From NCBI GenBank assembly GCA_013816325.1, contig JACDEP010000092.1:1-6072 (forward strand): a stretch of 6,072 nt of DNA, written 5' to 3'. Positions within the stretch are counted from its first letter, which is position 1. Each line of letters starts with the position of its first letter. The notes below the pieces were generated by a model. That model did no database searches, was not told the origin of the DNA, and saw only the letters and a list, made by a program, of their open reading frames with translations. Below, piece after piece: positions 5,311 to 6,072 of the stretch. The DNA is from Methylotenera sp. Lineage in GTDB: Bacteria > Pseudomonadota > Gammaproteobacteria > Burkholderiales > Methylophilaceae. Both the position numbers and the translations under genes were made by a program.

Positions 5311-5823
5311 ATGAATAATATGGTAGTCATGGGGCGCATCGTTGCGCCTTATGGCGTTTTTGGCTGGCTAAAAATAGTGCCGGATACCGAAGTGCTGGAT
5401 GGGCTGTTTGACTACGATACTTGGTGGCTAGGTAATGGTGAAGATTGGCGCGAGTATCAGGTTGAAACCGCAAAGGTCCACAACGATGTGTTGGTGGTAA
5501 AGCTAGTAGGTATTGATGACCGCGACGCTGCATTTGCTTGCAAAGGCAAGCAAATAGCGGTGCCAAGAGAGCAATTGCCAAAGCCTGATGAAAACGAGTA
5601 TTACTGGTCCGACTTGATTGGTTTGAACGTTAAGAACCAGCAAGATATTGACTTTGGTTCGATAGTCGATGTATTTGAAACTGGCGCTAATGATGTGCTG
5701 GTAATCAAAAAAGACGGTACACCGAAAAATGAAGAAAAATTACTACCATTTATCGCAGCGGTGGTGCTAGAAGTAGATATAGAAGCAAAAACGATGCTGG
5801 TGGATTGGGACGAAGACTTTTAA
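5311..5823 (+). CDS. rimM: Ribosome maturation factor RimM
   Basis: RimM is a cytoplasmic factor that helps mature the 3' (head) domain of the 30S subunit, where it binds S19. The product is 170 residues, normal for the family. The N-terminal RimM barrel covers about 8-87 and includes MGRIVAPYGVFGWLKI (7-22). The PRC-barrel domain covers about 97-168, with YYWSDLIG (97-104), the conserved turn GANDVLVI (125-132) and LLPFI (144-148), ending VDWDEDF. The tyrosine pair and tryptophan of the YYW motif, important in E. coli RimM, are intact. The start at 5311 is taken because it follows the Shine-Dalgarno-like GGTGA. The ATG at 5320 would give a product three residues shorter and is a fair alternative. 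It lies 40 bases after rpsP and 40 bases before trmD, in the usual operon order. Confidence 0.96.
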   Translation: MNNMVVMGRIVAPYGVFGWLKIVPDTEVLDGLFDYDTWWLGNGEDWREYQVETAKVHNDVLVVKLVGIDDRDAAFACKGKQIAVPREQLPKPDENEYYWSDLIGLNVKNQQDIDFGSIVDVFETGANDVLVIKKDGTPKNEEKLLPFIAAVVLEVDIEAKTMLVDWDEDF

Positions 5824-5833
5824 GTACTTTGAC

Positions 5834-5850
5834 TAATCAAGATGTGATTA
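5834..5850 (+). other. 6-bp inverted repeat just before the trmD ribosome binding site
   Basis: TAATCA (5834-5839) and TGATTA (5845-5850) form a perfect but AT-rich stem with a five-base loop. It ends directly against the Shine-Dalgarno sequence TGGAGA (5851-5856). It may affect ribosome access to trmD, but a stem this weak could also be chance. Confidence 0.3.
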
Positions 5851-5863
5851 TGGAGAACTGATT

Positions 5864-6072
5864 GTGAGTTTTAGGTTTGACGTAATTACATTGTTTCCTG
5901 AAATGTTTGATGCCATCACTAAGTATGGCATTACCAGCAGGGCGTTTAAGCAAAAGATATATGATTTGCAGTGTTGGAACCCACGAGATTTCACGATTGA
6001 TAATCACAAAACGGTAGATGATAGACCGTTTGGCGGCGGCCCTGGCATGGTAATGCTGGCCGAGCCACTGGA
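5864..6072 (+). CDS. trmD: tRNA (guanine-37-N1) methyltransferase TrmD, 5' part
   Basis: TrmD methylates G37, next to the anticodon, in tRNAs with G at position 36, using S-adenosylmethionine, and so prevents +1 frameshifting. Only the first 69 codons are in the window and the reading frame runs off the right edge. The start is the GTG at 5864, with GGAGA (5852-5856) seven bases upstream; no in-frame ATG lies nearby upstream. The sequence has the typical N-terminus RFDVITLFPEMFDAIT (4-19), then YGITSRA (21-27), WNPRDFT (38-44) and DDRPFGGGPGMVM (52-64). This is a close match to E. coli TrmD in both order and spacing. The trefoil-knot residues that complete the SAM site lie beyond the window. 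rplS would be expected next. Confidence 0.95.
   Translation, partial: MSFRFDVITLFPEMFDAITKYGITSRAFKQKIYDLQCWNPRDFTIDNHKTVDDRPFGGGPGMVMLAEPL

Noticed and set aside
5850..5861. Tiny frame ATG GAG AAC TGA before trmD
   Set aside because: The ATG overlaps the trmD Shine-Dalgarno and has no site of its own; the GTG at 5864 explains the signals.

Overview
The window reads as an ordinary chromosomal segment of a Gram-negative proteobacterium. Every recognised gene is on the + strand. The Tol-Pal outer-membrane system, the proteobacterial-type QueE and the run tol-pal / queE-queC / rpsP-rimM-trmD point to a beta- or gammaproteobacterium. The moderate, AT-leaning composition and protein style suggest a betaproteobacterium, perhaps Methylophilaceae (Methylotenera-like). 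The family assignment is an inference from memory and no search supports it.

Region 1 (1-2879) is the distal half of a tol-pal cluster: tolB (periplasmic beta-propeller), pal (peptidoglycan-binding lipoprotein) and cpoB/ybgF (coiled coil plus TPR). Together they maintain the outer membrane and coordinate its constriction with septal peptidoglycan synthesis. tolQ, tolR and tolA would be expected just left of the window. The block ends in a strong hairpin plus T-run terminator at 2918-2952.

Region 2 (3003-4601) holds queE and queC, two successive steps in the 7-deazaguanine pathway that produces preQ0, the precursor of queuosine in tRNA. The two genes are separated by an unusually long 276-base gap. 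The gap contains a perfect TATAAT hexamer, an 8-bp hairpin and a seven-codon reading frame behind a very strong ribosome binding site. This is the least explained stretch of the window.

Region 3 (4743-6072) starts a ribosome and tRNA maturation operon: rpsP (protein S16), rimM (16S rRNA processing factor) and the first 69 codons of trmD (tRNA m1G37 methyltransferase). A sigma70-like promoter lies before rpsP. S16 carries an alanine-rich, charged C-terminal tail that doubles its usual length. Hairpins overlap or abut the ribosome binding sites of rimM and trmD.

I see no mobile element, CRISPR array, tRNA, rRNA or defence system. Two of the four larger blocks modify tRNA around the anticodon (queE/queC at position 34, trmD at position 37), but this is probably an accident of neighbourhood. 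The points worth a second look are the S16 tail, the queE-queC gap and the hairpin over the rimM start.
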